Positions 4,303 to 5,530 of a stretch of 5,530 nucleotides of DNA are shown one piece after another. The stretch lies in the NCBI GenBank assembly GCA_030614305.1, contig JAUWKH010000130.1:1-5530 (forward strand). Direction: 5' to 3'. The translations under genes were made by a program, and so were the position numbers. The notes beneath the pieces are model-generated. The model made no database searches. It was given only the letters and a program-made list of their open reading frames with translations, and was not told the DNA's origin. Source of the stretch: Bacteroidota bacterium. GTDB taxonomy: Bacteria; Bacteroidota; Bacteroidia; Bacteroidales; JADFUO01. Position 1 is the first letter of the stretch; every line of letters starts with the position of its first letter.

Positions 4303-5530
4303 CAAAAACAAACACACTATCCTCATCCAAATTCTTTAATTCAACCGGTATTATCTTATTGATTAATTTGGGATTATATTTTGTTTTAACTTTAATATAA
4401 TTTTCTGTAAATCCGTGCATAAACCCATCATTCATATCCGATTCAAATAAAACTTTAAAACTACGATTTATATTTTGTTGGTAAAAATATTTTTTCTTTT
4501 TTGCCGATAAATTTTGCAATTCACGACTTCTTCTTTTAATTATTTTATTCGGAATTTTATCAGGCAGTTTTTGAGCGAGTGTACCTGGTCGTTCCGAATA
4601 TGAAAACACATGGGCATAAGTTATATCAATAGATTCAATAAAATTATATGTATCAATAAAATCATTATCGGATTCTCCTGGAAAGCCAACAATTACATCG
4701 GCTGCTATACAAGAATGAGGCATTAATAGTTTAATTTTGTTAACTCTGTCTGTGAATAATTCCCTGTTGTATTTTCTGTGCATCAGGTTTAAAATTTTGT
4801 TTGAACCTGATTGCAACGGTATATGAAAATGCGGAAGGAATTTTTCAGAACCGGCAACAAAATCAATAATTTCGTCATAAAGTAAATCGGGCTCAATTGA
4901 TGAAATCCTGTATCTCTCAATACCTTCAATTTTGTCAAGTTCACAGATAAGTTCATAAAAACTTTCTTTATTATTTTTCCCAAAATCCCCGATATTAACG
5001 CCTGTTAATACAATTTCTTTAATCCCTTTTTTTGCAATTTCTTTCGCAAGCTTTGTTGAATTAGCAATTGTATCGCTTCGGCTGTGCCCTCTTGCATAAG
5101 GAATTATGCAATATGAGCAATAATAATCGCAGCCATCCTGAATCTTTAAAAACGAACGTGTTCTGTAACCTGAAGAGTAGGAGGGAACAAACCCGGTGAT
5201 TTCACTGATTTTTTTAGTAAAAACATATTTCTGAGCTGTTCTATCAGAATTTTTAATATTTTTTATGTAATCAGGCAGACTAAATTTTTCATTACTTCCA
5301 AGCACAAAATCCACTTTATGAATTTCTTTTAATTCATTAGGAATTAGCTGTGAGAGGCAACCGATTACAGCAATTTTTGCTTCCGGATTTCTTCTTTTTG
5401 ATTGTCTGATAGCAGCCTTACATTTCTTTTCAGCATTTGCAGTAACCGTGCAGGAATTTATCACATAAATATCCGCCTTATCCCTGAAATCAACAACATC
5501 AAATCCGTTATGCTTAAACTCTCTTGAAAT
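4295..5530 (-). CDS. mtaB: tRNA t6A37 methylthiotransferase MtaB (N-terminus outside the window)
   Basis: MtaB is a radical-SAM enzyme that converts t6A at position 37 of certain tRNAs into ms2t6A. Seen: 411 codons open from the window edge to TAA at 4295. The N-terminal UPF0004 half keeps two cluster cysteines (visible residues 27 in INSCTVT and 58 in GCLSQL). The radical-SAM motif CDYYCSYC gives Cys134, Cys138 and Cys141. Further motifs are LTGVNIGDFG, ISSIEP, HFHIPLQSGS, DVIVGFPGE and FSYSERPGT, and a C-terminal TRAM-like RNA-binding domain covers about 357-411. ISSIEP favours MtaB over MiaB or RimO. The frame continues 22 codons upstream of a GTG at 5464 with family-like sequence (FDVVDFRDKADIYV), so that GTG is not the start. 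The missing piece should be about 20-25 residues and carry the first cluster cysteine. The gene ends 194 bp before lgt, so co-transcription is possible but not close. Confidence 0.95.
   Translation of the reverse strand: MSREFKHNGFDVVDFRDKADIYVINSCTVTANAEKKCKAAIRQSKRRNPEAKIAVIGCLSQLIPNELKEIHKVDFVLGSNEKFSLPDYIKNIKNSDRTAQKYVFTKKISEITGFVPSYSSGYRTRSFLKIQDGCDYYCSYCIIPYARGHSRSDTIANSTKLAKEIAKKGIKEIVLTGVNIGDFGKNNKESFYELICELDKIEGIERYRISSIEPDLLYDEIIDFVAGSEKFLPHFHIPLQSGSNKILNLMHRKYNRELFTDRVNKIKLLMPHSCIAADVIVGFPGESDNDFIDTYNFIESIDITYAHVFSYSERPGTLAQKLPDKIPNKIIKRRSRELQNLSAKKKKYFYQQNINRSFKVLFESDMNDGFMHGFTENYIKVKTKYNPKLINKIIPVELKNLDEDSVFVFDV

Noticed and set aside
4789..4983. 64-codon minus-strand frame inside mtaB
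   Set aside because: It is a frame-shifted shadow of mtaB, whose own frame is continuous with all family motifs here.
1..5530. A novel defence, toxin-antitoxin or mobile system
   Set aside because: All full-length genes belong to recognisable housekeeping or envelope families on one strand, with no transposase, integrase, nuclease or small gene pair to support such a system.

Overview
The window looks like ordinary chromosomal DNA from an AT-rich member of the Bacteroidetes/Bacteroidota, probably an uncultured lineage. The evidence is the long Bacteroidetes-type prolipoprotein diacylglyceryl transferase with GRIGCQ in place of GRIGN, the style of the MtaB and NfeD proteins, AT-rich leaders with no clear Shine-Dalgarno sequences, and low overall G+C. 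A closer taxonomic placement is not possible from this sequence alone.

Every gene I can support lies on the minus strand, so transcription runs right to left. From right to left they are: mtaB (5530-4295, 5' end outside the window), a radical-SAM tRNA methylthiotransferase; a 194-bp gap holding a striking 7/8-bp tandem repeat with a 15-bp higher-order period; lgt (4100-2919), lipoprotein diacylglyceryl transferase with an apparent internal duplication of a membrane hairpin; a 77-bp gap with three perfect 7-bp repeats; an inositol monophosphatase family gene (2841-2053); a small DUF2061 membrane protein (1987-1631) that overlaps the next gene by 4 bp (ATGA); nfeD (1634-231), a full-length membrane serine protease of the NfeD/STOPP type; a 174-bp gap with a 12-bp inverted repeat; and, at the left edge, the first 18 codons of a further gene with a signal-peptide-like start (56-1).

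Functionally this is housekeeping plus envelope biology: tRNA A37 modification, lipoprotein maturation, a sugar/inositol phosphate phosphatase, and a membrane-quality-control type protease coupled to a small membrane protein. Only DUF2061-nfeD is tightly coupled. The other gaps are 65-194 bp and could hold promoters, although I found no convincing Bacteroidetes-type promoter in them.

I see no CRISPR array, insertion sequence, RNA gene, toxin-antitoxin pair or recognisable defence system. The points most worth a second look are the duplicated hairpin inside Lgt, the DUF2061-NfeD coupling without a slipin/flotillin partner in view, the tandem repeats in gene leaders, and the unlisted partial gene at the left edge.
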